A stretch of 64,000 nucleotides of DNA from Tepidimonas ignava (GCF_004342625.1 NZ_SMAH01000007.1:1-64000), one strand, 5' to 3'. Positions 50,896 through 60,415 are shown, counted from the stretch's first letter. Translations and numbers: made by a program. The notes: a model not told the origin generated them from the sequence alone.

Positions 50896-51738
50896 TCAGG
50901 CCGGCGCCAGCCACAGCGCCGCGCGCGTGCGCTCGGCCTCGGCGCGCGCGGCGGTGGCGAAGTCCTCGCCCCCGCTGGCGTACAGAATGGCGCGCGACGA
51001 GTTGACCACCACCGGCCCGGTGGTGCGACCGAGGGCGTCGCCACGCCAACCGGCGCGCACCGTGGTGGCGGCATCCCCCCCTTGCGCCCCGACGCCGGGG
51101 ATCAACAGCGGCACCGTGGGCGCCAGCGCCCGTACACGCTCAATCTCGGTCGGGTACGTCGCGCCCACCACCAGGCCCATCTGGCCGTTGCGGTTCCACG
51201 GCCCCTGGGCCAGCGTGGCAATATGTTCGTACAGCCGCGGCTGGCCCGGCACGTCGGCCAGCCGCTGCGCCTGCAGGTCATCGCCGCCGGGGTTGCTGGT
51301 GCGGCACAGCAAAAACACCCCCTTGCCCGGGTAGCGCAGGTACGGCTCGATGGAATCGAAGCCCATGAACGGTGACAACGTCACCGCATCCGCGCCGTAG
51401 CGCTCGAAGGCCTCGCGCGCGTACTGCTCGGCCGTGCTGCCGATGTCGCCGCGCTTGGCGTCGAGGATGATCGGCACCTCGGGCGCCGTCACCCGGATGT
51501 GCGCCATCAGGCGCTCGAGCTGGTCCTCGGCGCCGCACGCGGCGAAGTAGGCGATCTGCGGCTTGTAGGCGCACACCAGGTCGGCGGTGGCGTCCACAAT
51601 GGCGGCGCAAAAATCGTACAGGTGCGCCGCGTCGCCGCGCCAGCGGCCCGGCAGCCGGCCCGGGTCCGGGTCGAGCCCCACGCACAGGCGCGAACGGTGG
51701 CGCGCCTCGGCGCGCAGCAGCATGTCAACAAAGCTCAT
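50896..51738 (-). CDS. pyrF: orotidine 5'-phosphate decarboxylase, type 2
   Basis: This 280-residue TIM-barrel enzyme makes UMP from OMP. It is the longer type 2 PyrF, with LCVGLDPDPGRLP near the N-terminus and the catalytic block ILDAKRGDIGSTAEQYA (Asp-Lys-x-x-Asp). The final barrel motif IPGVGAQGGD binds phosphate. TACAAT ends 6 nt before the ATG. It is divergent from the DHA2 exporter across only 32 bp. Confidence 0.95.
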   Translation of the reverse strand: MSFVDMLLRAEARHRSRLCVGLDPDPGRLPGRWRGDAAHLYDFCAAIVDATADLVCAYKPQIAYFAACGAEDQLERLMAHIRVTAPEVPIILDAKRGDIGSTAEQYAREAFERYGADAVTLSPFMGFDSIEPYLRYPGKGVFLLCRTSNPGGDDLQAQRLADVPGQPRLYEHIATLAQGPWNRNGQMGLVVGATYPTEIERVRALAPTVPLLIPGVGAQGGDAATTVRAGWRGDALGRTTGPVVVNSSRAILYASGGEDFATAARAEAERTRAALWLAPA

Positions 51739-51770
51739 GCCGGCATTGTAGAAGCCGCTACGATGGCGGC
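51739..51770. promoter_or_regulatory. 32-bp bidirectional leaderless promoter, pyrF / MFS exporter
   Basis: TACAAT on the minus strand (51745-51750) lies 6 nt before pyrF, and TACGAT on the plus strand (51759-51764) lies 6 nt before the MFS GTG. Both -35 regions must fall inside or at the edge of the opposite gene. Confidence 0.55.
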
Positions 51771-53255
51771 GTGAGCCTGACCGACGCGCCGCCGCCTCCC
51801 CCCCACCCCCCGGGCAGCCTGCACGCGCTGCGTGCGCGCTACGGACCGCGCTACCGCTGGCGGTTGCTGCTGTCGGTGATGATCGGCGCGATGGCGGCGC
51901 TGGTGTCGTCCACCGTGGTCAACGTCGCCATCCCCGACCTGAGCCACCACTTTCACCTCGGGCAAGACCAGGCGCAGTGGGTCACCTCGGGGTTCATGGC
52001 GGCGTCGGTGGTGGCGATGCTGACCACGCCCTGGATGCTGGCGCGGTTTGGTTTTCGGCGCACCTACGTGCTGTGCATGGCGGTGCTGGTGGCCGGCGGG
52101 GTCGTGGGGGGGCTGGCCGACCACTACGCGCTGGTGCTGGCCGCCCGGTTGGCCGAGGGGGTGGCCGCTGGCATCGTGCAGCCCATTCCGGCCGTCATCA
52201 TCCTGCGTGCGTTCGAGCCCCACGAACAAGGGCGCGCCAGCGGCCTGTTCGGCATGGGGGTGGTGTTGGCGCCAGCGTTGGGCCCCAGCGTGGGCGGCGT
52301 GCTGGTGCAGGCGCTGGGGTGGCGCTCGATTTTTTTCCTCGTGGTGCCGTTCGGCCTGTTGTCGTGGTGGCTGGCGCGGCGCTACGTGCCGGTGACCGCG
52401 CCCGGCGGCGTGCCGGCCCAGCCGGGGCTGCCGCTGGACGTGGGTGGGCTGGGGCTGGCCTCGGCGGCCACCCTGGCCTTGCTGCTGGGCCTGGCAGGGT
52501 TGCACGGGGGACCTCCGGCGCAGACCACGGCGCTGCTGGCGGCCGCCGTGGCGCTGCTGGCCGCGTTCGTGGCCTGGCAACGCCGCCGGGCGCGTCTGGG
52601 CGCGCCGCCGCCGCTGATGCACCTGGGCGTGTTCACGCACCGGGCGTTTGCCGCCGGCAGCGTGGTGTCGCTGATCTACGGCGCGGCCCTGTTTGGGTCC
52701 ACCTACCTGTTTCCGGTGTACCTGCAGCTCGGCCTGGGCCTGCCCGCGGCCTACGTAGGCACGTTGCTGCTGCCGGCGGGGTTGGTGCTGGCGCTGACCA
52801 TCGCCGTCGTGGGCCGCTTGGCCGACCGCCAACCGGCCCACCGCCTCGTCAGCGTGGGGTTGGCCCTGCTGACAGCCTCGTTCGCCGCCTTCGGGCTGGT
52901 TGGGCTGGACACGCCATTGCCGGTGCTGGTGCTGCTGGCGGTGCTGGGGCGCGTGGGCCTTGGGTTCGTGCTGCCCTCGCTCAACCTCGGGGCGATGCGC
53001 GGCCTGCCCGCAGCGGCGCTGGCGCAGGGCTCCAGCGCCATCAACGTGCTGCGCATGCTGGGCGGCGCCGCAGGGGTGAGCGTGTGCGGGGTGTTTCTGG
53101 AGTGGCGTTTGCGTGCGCACGGGGCCACCCTGGACGCGGCCAGCGCGGTGCTGACCGAGGCGCGCCTGGCCGCGTTCGCCGAAACGTTCGGGCTGCTGAC
53201 GGCCGTGTGCGCGTTGGCCCTGGTCAGCGCACGCGCTTTGGCGCCCCAGCGCTGA
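51771..53255 (+). CDS. MFS transporter, DHA2 (EmrB/QacA-like) family
   Basis: This 494-residue membrane protein has about 14 hydrophobic segments, the size and topology of DHA2 drug:H+ antiporters. It carries STVVNVAIPDLSHHFHLG near the first helix and the EPHEQGRASGLFGMGVVLAPALGPSVGG stretch that corresponds to motif C. The N-terminus is Pro-rich (DAPPPPPHPPG). The start is GTG with no Shine-Dalgarno sequence. No TolC or HlyD partner is adjacent, so it may act alone. The substrate is unknown. Confidence 0.9.
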   Translation: MSLTDAPPPPPHPPGSLHALRARYGPRYRWRLLLSVMIGAMAALVSSTVVNVAIPDLSHHFHLGQDQAQWVTSGFMAASVVAMLTTPWMLARFGFRRTYVLCMAVLVAGGVVGGLADHYALVLAARLAEGVAAGIVQPIPAVIILRAFEPHEQGRASGLFGMGVVLAPALGPSVGGVLVQALGWRSIFFLVVPFGLLSWWLARRYVPVTAPGGVPAQPGLPLDVGGLGLASAATLALLLGLAGLHGGPPAQTTALLAAAVALLAAFVAWQRRRARLGAPPPLMHLGVFTHRAFAAGSVVSLIYGAALFGSTYLFPVYLQLGLGLPAAYVGTLLLPAGLVLALTIAVVGRLADRQPAHRLVSVGLALLTASFAAFGLVGLDTPLPVLVLLAVLGRVGLGFVLPSLNLGAMRGLPAAALAQGSSAINVLRMLGGAAGVSVCGVFLEWRLRAHGATLDAASAVLTEARLAAFAETFGLLTAVCALALVSARALAPQR

Positions 53256-53351
53256 CCCCCGCGCCACGCCGACACGACACGCCGGCCCGGAGTTTTACGC
53301 TACAGTGTTCGGGTGCCCAAGCACGGCCATTTTGCTGAGGAGACAACCACC

Positions 53352-54383
53352 ATGCGACGACGCCAACTGCTGGCCACGGCCGCCGCCCTGACCACGGTCA
53401 ACATCAGCCCCTGGGGGCACGCCCAGGCGCTGGAAAAGCCCAAGGTCACGATCGCGGTCGGGGGCAAAAACCTCTTGTACTACCTGCCACTGACGATCGC
53501 TGAGCAGCTCGGCTACTTCAAGGCCGAGGGACTGGACGTCACCATCGTCGACTTCGCCGGCGGCGCCCGTGCGCTGCAAGCCGTGGTGGGTGGCAGCGCC
53601 GACGTGGTCTCGGGTGCCTTCGAGCACACCGTCAACATGCAGGCCAAGGGGCAGCCGATGCGTGCCTTCGTGCTGCAGGGGCTGGCGCCGCAGATCGTGC
53701 TGGGCGTCAACCCCAAGACGCTGCCGGGTTTCAAGACCGTGGCCGACCTCAAAGGCAAAAAGATTGGTGTCACGGCCCCGGGCAGCTCCACGCACATCAT
53801 GCTCAACTTCGTGCTGGCCAAGGCGGGGCTCAAACCCAGTGACGTCAGCGTCATCGGGGTGGGGGCGAGCAACGGGGCGGTGGCGGCCATGCGGGCCGGG
53901 CAAATCGATGCCATCAGCAACCTGGACCCGGTCATCACGCTGCTGCAGCGCTCGGGTGACCTGCAGGTGGTGGTGGACACGCGCAAGCCCGCCGAGGCTG
54001 AAAAAGTCTTTGGCGGCCCGATGCCGGCGGGCTGCCTGTACGCTCCGGTGACCTTCGTCGACAAGCATCCCGCGACGGTGCAGGCCCTGACCAACGCCAT
54101 GGTGCGCGCCAACAAGTGGATCCAGCAAGCCGGTCCGGGCGACATCATCAAGGTTGTGCCCGAAAGCTACCTGCTGGGTGACCGGGCGGTGTACATCGAC
54201 GGCTTCCTCGCCGCCAAGCCCGCGCTGTCGCCCGACGGGCTGATCCCGCCCAAGGGGCCCGAAACGGCCCTGCGTGCGCTGGCCAGCGTGGACGACAAGC
54301 TGGCCAGTGCCAAGTTGGACCTGGCCGCCACCTACACCAACGCCTTCGCGCACAAGGCCAATGCCAAGTACCCCAAGGGCTGA
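53352..54383 (+). CDS. ABC importer substrate-binding protein (NitT/TauT/SsuA type)
   Basis: This 343-residue periplasmic protein has a short Arg-rich signal peptide with a Tat-like start (MRRRQLLATAAALTTV, cleavage likely near HAQA). The mature part is a NMT1/SsuA-like fold: YYLPLTIAEQLGYFKAEGLDVTIVDFAGG, GSADVVSGAFEHT and GVTAPGSSTHIML. This fold binds sulfonates, nitrate, thiamine precursors or aromatic acids; the ligand here is unknown. TGAGGAG precedes the ATG. It is the first gene of a four-gene run. Confidence 0.9.
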   Translation: MRRRQLLATAAALTTVNISPWGHAQALEKPKVTIAVGGKNLLYYLPLTIAEQLGYFKAEGLDVTIVDFAGGARALQAVVGGSADVVSGAFEHTVNMQAKGQPMRAFVLQGLAPQIVLGVNPKTLPGFKTVADLKGKKIGVTAPGSSTHIMLNFVLAKAGLKPSDVSVIGVGASNGAVAAMRAGQIDAISNLDPVITLLQRSGDLQVVVDTRKPAEAEKVFGGPMPAGCLYAPVTFVDKHPATVQALTNAMVRANKWIQQAGPGDIIKVVPESYLLGDRAVYIDGFLAAKPALSPDGLIPPKGPETALRALASVDDKLASAKLDLAATYTNAFAHKANAKYPKG

Positions 54384-54384
54384 C

Positions 54385-55197
54385 GTGACGACTCCGGCGA
54401 TCGAGCTGCAGGACGTGGCCTGCACCTTCATCAGCCCAGACGCCCCCGGGCAGCGCTACACCGCGGTGCAGGGGGTGGACCTGACCGTCGGTGCGGGCGA
54501 GTTTGTCAGCGTGGTCGGCCCCACCGGCTGTGGTAAGAGCACGTTGCTCAACGTCGCGGCAGGGCTGCTGGCGCCCAGCCGCGGCACGGTGCGCGTCTTT
54601 GGCCAGCCGCTGGTGGGCCTCAACACCCGCGCTGGCTACATGTTCCAAGCCGAAAGCCTGATGCCGTGGCGCACGGCGCTGGGCAACGTGATGGCGGGGC
54701 TGGAGTTTCGCGGCACGCCGGCGGCCGACGCGCGTGCGCTGGCCCAAGCGTGGTTGCGCCGGGTCGGCCTGGGCGCCTTCGGCGACCGCTACCCGCACCA
54801 AATGAGCGGCGGCATGCGCAAGCGCACAAGCCTGGCGCAGGTGCTGGCGCTGGACCCCGACATCATCCTGATGGACGAGCCCTTCTCAGCGCTGGACATC
54901 CAGACCCGGCAGTTGATGGAAAACGAGCTGCTGGCGCTGTGGCAGGCCAAGCGCAAGGCGGTGCTGTTCATCACCCACGATCTGGACGAGGCCATCGCGA
55001 TGAGCGACCGCGTGGTGGTGATGAGCGCCGGCCCGGCGGCACGCCCCATCGGCGCTTTCGCCATCGACATCCCGCGCCCGCGCGACGTGGCCGAAGTCAA
55101 AGTGACGCCGCGCTTTTTGGAGCTGCACGCCGCTATCTGGGCGGTGCTGCGCGACGAAGTGCTCAAAGGCTACCAGCAGCAGTTGCGCGCCGCCTGA
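54385..55197 (+). CDS. ABC importer ATPase (SsuB/TauB-like)
   Basis: This 270-residue ATPase has Walker A GPTGCGKSTL, Q-loop MFQAESLMPWRTALGNVM, signature MSGGMRKRTSLAQVLAL and Walker B IILMDEPFSALD, followed by FITHDLDEAIAMSDRVVVM. The MPWRT and DEPFSALD blocks are typical of SsuB/TauB/NrtC ATPases. The start is GTG one base after the previous stop (TGA-C-GTG), so translation is coupled. Confidence 0.93.
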   Translation: MTTPAIELQDVACTFISPDAPGQRYTAVQGVDLTVGAGEFVSVVGPTGCGKSTLLNVAAGLLAPSRGTVRVFGQPLVGLNTRAGYMFQAESLMPWRTALGNVMAGLEFRGTPAADARALAQAWLRRVGLGAFGDRYPHQMSGGMRKRTSLAQVLALDPDIILMDEPFSALDIQTRQLMENELLALWQAKRKAVLFITHDLDEAIAMSDRVVVMSAGPAARPIGAFAIDIPRPRDVAEVKVTPRFLELHAAIWAVLRDEVLKGYQQQLRAA

Positions 55198-55223
55198 CCC
55201 CCACCGAAGGAGACGACGACACG

Positions 55224-56051
55224 ATGTGGTCCCGCATGCGCCCCCGCCCTGGCAACCTGCGTCTGTGGCAGATCGGGTTGCTGGCGGTGCTGTTCGTGCT
55301 GTGGCATGTGCTCACGCAGCCCGGGTTGATCCCGCCGTTGCTGTTCGACAACGACCGCCAAGCGGCGTTTTTCTTTGGTGAGCCGCTCAAGGTGCTGCAG
55401 CGCATCTGGGTCTGGTTCGTCGTGGACGCCGACATCTACCGTCACTTGGGTGTCACGCTGGCCGAGACCTTGCTGGCGTTCGGCATCGGCTCGGTCGCCG
55501 GGCTGGCCGCCGGGCTGTGGCTGGCGCTGTCGCCCATGGCCTCGGCGATCCTGGAGCCCTACATCAAAGCGCTCAACTCGATGCCGCGCATCATCCTGGC
55601 GCCGATCTTTTCGGTGTGGTTCGGGCTGGGCATCGGCTCCAAAGTGGCGCTGGGCGTGACGCTGGTGTTCTTCATCGTCTTTTTCAACGTCTACCAAGGC
55701 GTCAAGGAAGTCAGCCCGGTGGTGCTGGCCAACGCGCGTATGCTGGGCGCCAGCCCACGCCAGTTGCTGCGCTACGTTTACCTGCCCAGCGCCACGAGCT
55801 GGGTGTTCAGCTCGCTGCACACCTCGGTTGGGCTGGCCTTCGTGGGGGCGGTGGTGGGCGAATACCTGGGCTCCAGCCAAGGCGTGGGCTACCTGATTCT
55901 GCAGGCCGAAGGCACCTTCGACATCAACACGGTGATGGCGGGCATCCTGGTGCTGACCGCGTTCGCCCTGGTGCTGGATGCCCTGGTCGGGCGCGTCGAG
56001 CGGCGGCTCCTCACTTGGCAGCCCAAGGCCGGCGAAACCGAAAAACTCTGA
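55224..56051 (+). CDS. ABC importer permease (SsuC/TauC-like)
   Basis: This 275-residue inner membrane permease has about six hydrophobic helices and the EAA-loop block [38 protein letters not shown] precedes the ATG. It follows the ATPase by 26 bp and its stop overlaps a possible start of the SMR gene. It is the membrane channel for the same unknown ligand. Confidence 0.92.
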   Translation: MWSRMRPRPGNLRLWQIGLLAVLFVLWHVLTQPGLIPPLLFDNDRQAAFFFGEPLKVLQRIWVWFVVDADIYRHLGVTLAETLLAFGIGSVAGLAAGLWLALSPMASAILEPYIKALNSMPRIILAPIFSVWFGLGIGSKVALGVTLVFFIVFFNVYQGVKEVSPVVLANARMLGASPRQLLRYVYLPSATSWVFSSLHTSVGLAFVGAVVGEYLGSSQGVGYLILQAEGTFDINTVMAGILVLTAFALVLDALVGRVERRLLTWQPKAGETEKL

Positions 56052-56071
56052 TGGACGCCAACGCAGGAACG

Positions 56072-56404
56072 ATGAAACCGTGGCTGTTGCTGGCGCTGGC
56101 CATCGTCAGCGAGGTGATCGCCACCACGGCGCTCAAAGCCAGCGACGGCTTGACGCGGTGGCAGCCGTCTCTCGTGGTCGTGGTGGGCTACGGGGTGTCG
56201 TTTTACTGCCTGTCCCTGGTGTTGCGTCACATCCCCGTGGGCATCACCTACGCGGTGTGGTCGGGGCTGGGCATCGTGCTGATCACGTTGGCCGCCGCGG
56301 TGCTGTACGGTCAGCGGATCGACCTGGCCGGCTGGGTCGGCATCGGGCTGATCGTCGCCGGTGTGCTGGTGCTCAACCTCGTGTCGCGCGCCACGTCGCA
56401 CTGA
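56072..56404 (+). CDS. small multidrug resistance (EmrE-type) transporter
   Basis: This 110-residue four-helix protein closely follows the EmrE/Qac type rather than the Gdx guanidine exporters. It has the proton-binding Glu in [44 protein letters not shown] with the conserved Trp, and ends NLVSRATSH, like EmrE. I chose the ATG at 56072, which has GCAGGAACG before it and gives the family length; an ATG at 56051 overlapping the permease stop adds seven residues. It is probably co-transcribed with the ABC importer. It overlaps the convergent vanZ-like gene by 32 bp. Confidence 0.92.
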   Translation: MKPWLLLALAIVSEVIATTALKASDGLTRWQPSLVVVVGYGVSFYCLSLVLRHIPVGITYAVWSGLGIVLITLAAAVLYGQRIDLAGWVGIGLIVAGVLVLNLVSRATSH

Positions 56405-56771
56405 GGCCGCGTGCCACGGTCAACCCGACCCAGCCCAGCGCCACGCCCACCGCATCGGCGATCCAGTCGGCCACGTCCCCATGGCGCCAGCCGGTGGCGG
56501 CTTGGGCCACCTCGATGGCCGCGCCGTGCGCCAGCAACGCCAGCACCACCTTGGCCGTGTGCGCCTGAGGCCACGCCAGCCGGGCCAACACCGCCAGCGC
56601 GGCGAAGGCCAGCGCGTGCTGCGCTTTGTCCCACACGTCGAACACCTGGGGTGGCAGGTGCTGCACCGGCGTCAAGGACAGCACCGTCACCCCGCCCGCC
56701 CACAGCAGGAACAGCCCCCGCCACACCGTCGGCCTGACCGGGCCAGCGCCACCACGACCCATCGTGGTCAT
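56373..56771 (-). CDS. VanZ-family membrane protein
   Basis: This 132-residue protein has three or four hydrophobic helices with the VanZ-like pattern [38 protein letters not shown] and [27 protein letters not shown]. The function in proteobacteria is unknown (VanZ gives low teicoplanin resistance in enterococci). The ATG at 56771 overlaps the gshB stop by 4 bp, so it is likely co-translated. Its 3' end overlaps the SMR gene by 32 bp. Confidence 0.85.
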   Translation of the reverse strand: MTTMGRGGAGPVRPTVWRGLFLLWAGGVTVLSLTPVQHLPPQVFDVWDKAQHALAFAALAVLARLAWPQAHTAKVVLALLAHGAAIEVAQAATGWRHGDVADWIADAVGVALGWVGLTVARGLSATWRATRG

Positions 56772-57751
56772 CCCTGGGCCGGCGTCAGCGCCGCCTGCAA
56801 AGCGTCGACGAAGCGCGCCGCGACATCGAACCCCGTTTGCTGGGTGATTTCCTGAAAGCACGTCGGGCTGGTGACGTTGACCTCGGTCAGGTAGCCGCCG
56901 ATGACGTCCAACCCCACCAGCAGCAGACCACGCGCCGCCAGCGTCGGCCCCAGCGCGCGGGCAATCGCCCACTCCGCTTCGGTCAGCGGCTGCGCCACCC
57001 CCTTGCCTCCGGCGGCCAGGTTGCCGCGCACCTCGCCGCCTTGGGGGATGCGCGCCAGCGCGTACGGCACCGCTTCGCCGCCGATGATCAGCACGCGCTT
57101 GTCGCCCTGCGCGATGGCGGGCTCGAAGCGCTGCACCATGATCGTGGTGTGGCCGTGCTGGGTCAGCGTCTCGACGATCGCGCCGAGGTTGAGGCCATCC
57201 GGTCCGACGCGGAAAATGCCGCGCCCGCCCATGCCATCCAGCGGCTTGAGGATGATGTCACGGTGCTCGGCATGAAAGGCACGGATCGCCTCGGCCGAGC
57301 GCGTCACCAGCGTCGGCGGCGCGAACGCGGCAAACTCCATCACCGCCAGCTTTTCCGGGTGGTCACGCAGCGCGGCCGGGGCGTTGAACACGCGCGCGCC
57401 GTCGCGCTCAGCCTGCTGCAGCAGGTGCGTGGCGTAGAAATATTCGGCGTCGAACGGGGGGTCCTTGCGCATCAGCACCGCATCGAAGCTGTGCAGCGGC
57501 TCGCGCGCCTGCGCGCACACGTGGAACCAATCGTGCGCGTCGTCGCGCAGCTCGAGGTCGCGCACCCACGCCGTCACCGGGCCGCCGCTGCCCCACTGCA
57601 GGTGCTGCGGCTCGCACGCGGCCAGCCGGGCCCCGCGGCGCGCCAGTTCGCGCATCATCGCGTAGGTGCTATCCTTGTAGGTGACGAAGGTGTGCAGCGG
57701 GTCGGCCACCACCAGCACGCGCCGACCGTGCCAGAACGCTGGCTCAGGCAT
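56768..57751 (-). CDS. gshB: glutathione synthetase
   Basis: This 327-residue ATP-grasp enzyme joins gamma-Glu-Cys and glycine. It starts near RRVLVVADPLHTFVTYKDSTYAMMRE, has RKDPPFDAEYFYATHLL, the ATP loop DIILKPLDGMGGRGIFRV and the C-terminal YLTEVNVTSPTCFQEI. It overlaps the end of gshA by 8 bp, so the two are coupled. Confidence 0.96.
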   Translation of the reverse strand: MPEPAFWHGRRVLVVADPLHTFVTYKDSTYAMMRELARRGARLAACEPQHLQWGSGGPVTAWVRDLELRDDAHDWFHVCAQAREPLHSFDAVLMRKDPPFDAEYFYATHLLQQAERDGARVFNAPAALRDHPEKLAVMEFAAFAPPTLVTRSAEAIRAFHAEHRDIILKPLDGMGGRGIFRVGPDGLNLGAIVETLTQHGHTTIMVQRFEPAIAQGDKRVLIIGGEAVPYALARIPQGGEVRGNLAAGGKGVAQPLTEAEWAIARALGPTLAARGLLLVGLDVIGGYLTEVNVTSPTCFQEITQQTGFDVAARFVDALQAALTPAQG

Positions 57752-59039
57752 CGTGCTCGGCCTCCGGGTCGGTGGCTTCCAGCTCGTAGGCCGCGGCCAA
57801 CATGGCCAGCCGCGCCACCACGCCGTACATGTAAAACCGGTTGGGCACACTGGCCCCGGGTTTGCTGCCGGGCTGCGGCTGCAGCGCGCTTTTTTCGAAC
57901 GCCAGGGGCACAAAGCTGGCGCCAGGGGCGTTGAGGTTTTCGTCCACGCCGCGCTCGGCGTGCACGCGGTAAAACCCCCCAACCACGTAGCGGTCCATCA
58001 TGTACACCACCGGCTCGGCCACGGCGTCGTGGATGCGCTCGTGCGTCATGACGCCCTCCTGGATGATGACGTCGCTGACCTGCTGGCCGTCCTTGATGAC
58101 ATTCATTTTGTTCTTGGTGCGGCGGTTGAGGTTGCTCAGTTCCGCGGCGTCGCGCACCATCATCACCCCCATGCCGTAGGTGCCGTTGTCGGCCTTGACG
58201 ACGACGAAGGGCCGCTCCTGGATGCCGTACTCCTTGTACTTGCGGCGGATTTTGGTCAGCAGCGCGTCGACGTTGGACTGCAGGCACTCAAACCCCGTGC
58301 CTTCGGCAAAGTTGACCTGGCCGCAGTGCGCGAACATGGGGTTGATCAGCCACGGGTCGATGCCGACCAACTTGCCAAAGCGCTTGGCAACCTCCTCGTA
58401 AGCGCGGAAGTGGTTGCTCTTGCGCCGCACGTGCCAGCCCGCGTGCAGCGGGGGCAGCACGTACTGCTCGTGCAGGTCCTCCAGCATGCCCGGCACGCCA
58501 GCGCTGAGGTCGTTGTTGAGCAGAATGGTGCACGGGTCGAAGTGCTTCAGGCCGATGCGGCGCCCCTGGCGGATGATGGGCTCCAGCACGATGCGCTCGC
58601 CGTTGGGCAGGTCGATCGGCGTGGGTTCCTTGACCTCGGGGTTGAGCGAGCCGATGCGCACGTTGAGCCCGGCCGAATAAAAAATGCGCTGCAACTGCGC
58701 CACGTTCATCAGGTAAAACATGTTGCGGGTGTGGTTTTCCGGCACCAGCAACAGGTTTTTGGCCTCGGGGCAGATTTTTTCGATCGCCGCCATGGCCGCC
58801 TGCACGGCCAGCGGCAGCATTTCGTTGGTCAGGTTGTTCCAGCCGCCGGGAAACAGGTTGGTGTCCACCGGGGCCAGTTTGAAGCCAGCGTTGCGAATAT
58901 CCACCGAGGTGTAAAACGGCGGCGTGTGCTCCATCCATTCCAGGCGAAACCAGCGCTCAATGACCGGGGTGGACTCGAGGATGCGCTGCTCCAGCTCGTT
59001 GATGGGGCCGGTCAGCGCGGTGACGAGGTGCGGAACCAT
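57744..59039 (-). CDS. gshA: glutamate-cysteine ligase, ferrooxidans/betaproteobacterial type
   Basis: This 431-residue enzyme makes gamma-glutamylcysteine. It belongs to the GshA subtype found in Acidithiobacillus and betaproteobacteria, which is unrelated in sequence to E. coli GshA. Family blocks are FYTSVDIRNAGFKLAPVDTNLFPGGWNNL, PENHTRNMFYL, KADNGTYGMGVMMVRD and GGFYRVHAERGVDENLN. GCAGGAGG precedes the ATG at 59039, with a -10-like TACAAT about 58 nt upstream. It is the first gene of gshA-gshB-vanZ. Confidence 0.94.
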   Translation of the reverse strand: MVPHLVTALTGPINELEQRILESTPVIERWFRLEWMEHTPPFYTSVDIRNAGFKLAPVDTNLFPGGWNNLTNEMLPLAVQAAMAAIEKICPEAKNLLLVPENHTRNMFYLMNVAQLQRIFYSAGLNVRIGSLNPEVKEPTPIDLPNGERIVLEPIIRQGRRIGLKHFDPCTILLNNDLSAGVPGMLEDLHEQYVLPPLHAGWHVRRKSNHFRAYEEVAKRFGKLVGIDPWLINPMFAHCGQVNFAEGTGFECLQSNVDALLTKIRRKYKEYGIQERPFVVVKADNGTYGMGVMMVRDAAELSNLNRRTKNKMNVIKDGQQVSDVIIQEGVMTHERIHDAVAEPVVYMMDRYVVGGFYRVHAERGVDENLNAPGASFVPLAFEKSALQPQPGSKPGASVPNRFYMYGVVARLAMLAAAYELEATDPEAEHDA

Positions 59040-59162
59040 GGGGTGTCCTCCTGCGCGTTGTGGATGCCCAGGCGCAAGCGAGGGCGCGATGGGCTGCATT
59101 GTAGAAAGCTCCCCGCCCCGCGGAAGCCCCAGCCGGCGGCGCTGCCGCCAACCGCTATGCGC

Positions 59163-59168
59163 TATAAC
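59163..59168 (+). promoter_or_regulatory. -10 hexamer of the second MFS gene, leaderless type
   Basis: TATAAC ends 8 nt before the ATG at 59177. No ribosome binding site is present. Confidence 0.5.
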
Positions 59169-59176
59169 AGCGCCCC

Positions 59177-60361
59177 ATGAACCGCAACCTGTGGCTGCTG
59201 GCCGCCGCGCAAGGCCTGTTTCTGACCAACAACGTGGTGTTCATCGCCATCAACGGGCTGGTGGGGCTGCAGCTGGCGCCCGCGGGTTGGATGGCCACGC
59301 TGCCGGTGATGGGCTACGTGGTGGGCGGGGCGCTGTCCACCGGTTGGGTGGCGCGCGCCCAGGCGCGGTGGGGCCGCCAGCGCGCGTTTCAGCTCGGCTT
59401 GCTGGTGGCGCTGGGGTCAGCCTTGCTGGCGGCCTGGGCGGTGTGGCTGGGCAGTTTTGCGCTGCTGGTGACCGCCACCGTGGTGGCCGGCTACTACAGC
59501 GCCAACGGGCAGCTGTACCGCTTTGCCGCCGGCGAGCTGGCCGCCCCAAGCGAGCGCGAAAAAGCCGTCTCGCTGGTGCTGGCCGGCGGTTTGATCGGCG
59601 CCATCGCCGGCCCCAACCTGGCCAACCACACACGCGACGTGCTGGGCGTGCCGTTTCTGGGGGCGTACTTGGCGTTGGCCGTGGTGGCGCTGGTGTCGAT
59701 GGTGATCATGGCGGCGATCCGCTTCCCAGCCGAGCCGCCACGCCCCGCCGGCCCACGGGCCAGCGGCCGCAACGCCTGGGCGCTGCTGCGCGAGCCACGG
59801 TTTGCCGTGGCCGCGCTCGGGGCCGCGCTGGGCTACGGGGTCATGAACCTGCTGATGGCCGCCACGCCACTGGCCATGCAAACCTGTGGCATGCCGTTCA
59901 GCGACGCGGCCTTGGTGCTGGAGTGGCACGTGATCGGCATGTTCGCCCCCGGCTTTGTCACCGGCCACCTGATCAAGCGCTGGGGCGTGCTGCGTGTGAT
60001 GGGCGCGGGCGTGGCGCTCAACGCGGCGTGCATCGCCATCGCGTTGTCGGGGCAAGACCTGCAGCAGTTCGTGGTGGCGCTGTTCCTGCTGGGGGTGGGG
60101 TGGAATTTTTTGTTCACCGGCAGCACCACGCTGGCCATGCAGGCCTACCGCCCCGAGGAAAAAGACCGCGCCCAGGCGTTGATCAACTTCGGCGTGTTCG
60201 CAACGATGGCGCTCACCTCGTTCGCGTCGGGGGCGTTGGTGACGACGCAGGGCTGGTGGTGGCTCAACGTCGGCTCCACCGTGCCGGTGGCCGTGATGGC
60301 GCTGGCGTTGTGGATGCTGGCGTGGCGGCAACGCGCCGCGGCGGCGGGCACGGGCGCCTGA
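59177..60361 (+). CDS. MFS transporter (DHA1-like)
   Basis: This 394-residue protein has 12 predicted hydrophobic helices. It has a motif A-like loop (RAQARWGRQRAFQLG) between helices 2 and 3 and an LAGGLIGAIAGPNLANHTRD stretch after helix 5. The CGMPFSDAALVLEWHVIGMFAPGF and YRPEEKDRAQALINF segments are seen in MFS proteins annotated as YxaM-like or uncharacterised. The substrate is unknown. TATAAC lies 8 nt before the ATG with no Shine-Dalgarno sequence. Confidence 0.88.
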   Translation: MNRNLWLLAAAQGLFLTNNVVFIAINGLVGLQLAPAGWMATLPVMGYVVGGALSTGWVARAQARWGRQRAFQLGLLVALGSALLAAWAVWLGSFALLVTATVVAGYYSANGQLYRFAAGELAAPSEREKAVSLVLAGGLIGAIAGPNLANHTRDVLGVPFLGAYLALAVVALVSMVIMAAIRFPAEPPRPAGPRASGRNAWALLREPRFAVAALGAALGYGVMNLLMAATPLAMQTCGMPFSDAALVLEWHVIGMFAPGFVTGHLIKRWGVLRVMGAGVALNAACIAIALSGQDLQQFVVALFLLGVGWNFLFTGSTTLAMQAYRPEEKDRAQALINFGVFATMALTSFASGALVTTQGWWWLNVGSTVPVAVMALALWMLAWRQRAAAAGTGA

Positions 60362-60415
60362 GCGCTTGCATCAAACCCCGGGCACCGCCCACCGCCCCAA
60401 CGGGTCGCGCCCGCA

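Noticed and set aside
53352-54383. Tat export of the ABC substrate-binding protein
   Set aside because: The N-terminus MRRRQLLAT has paired arginines but not the full S/T-R-R-x-F-L-K pattern, so Tat export is not claimed beyond 'Tat-like'.
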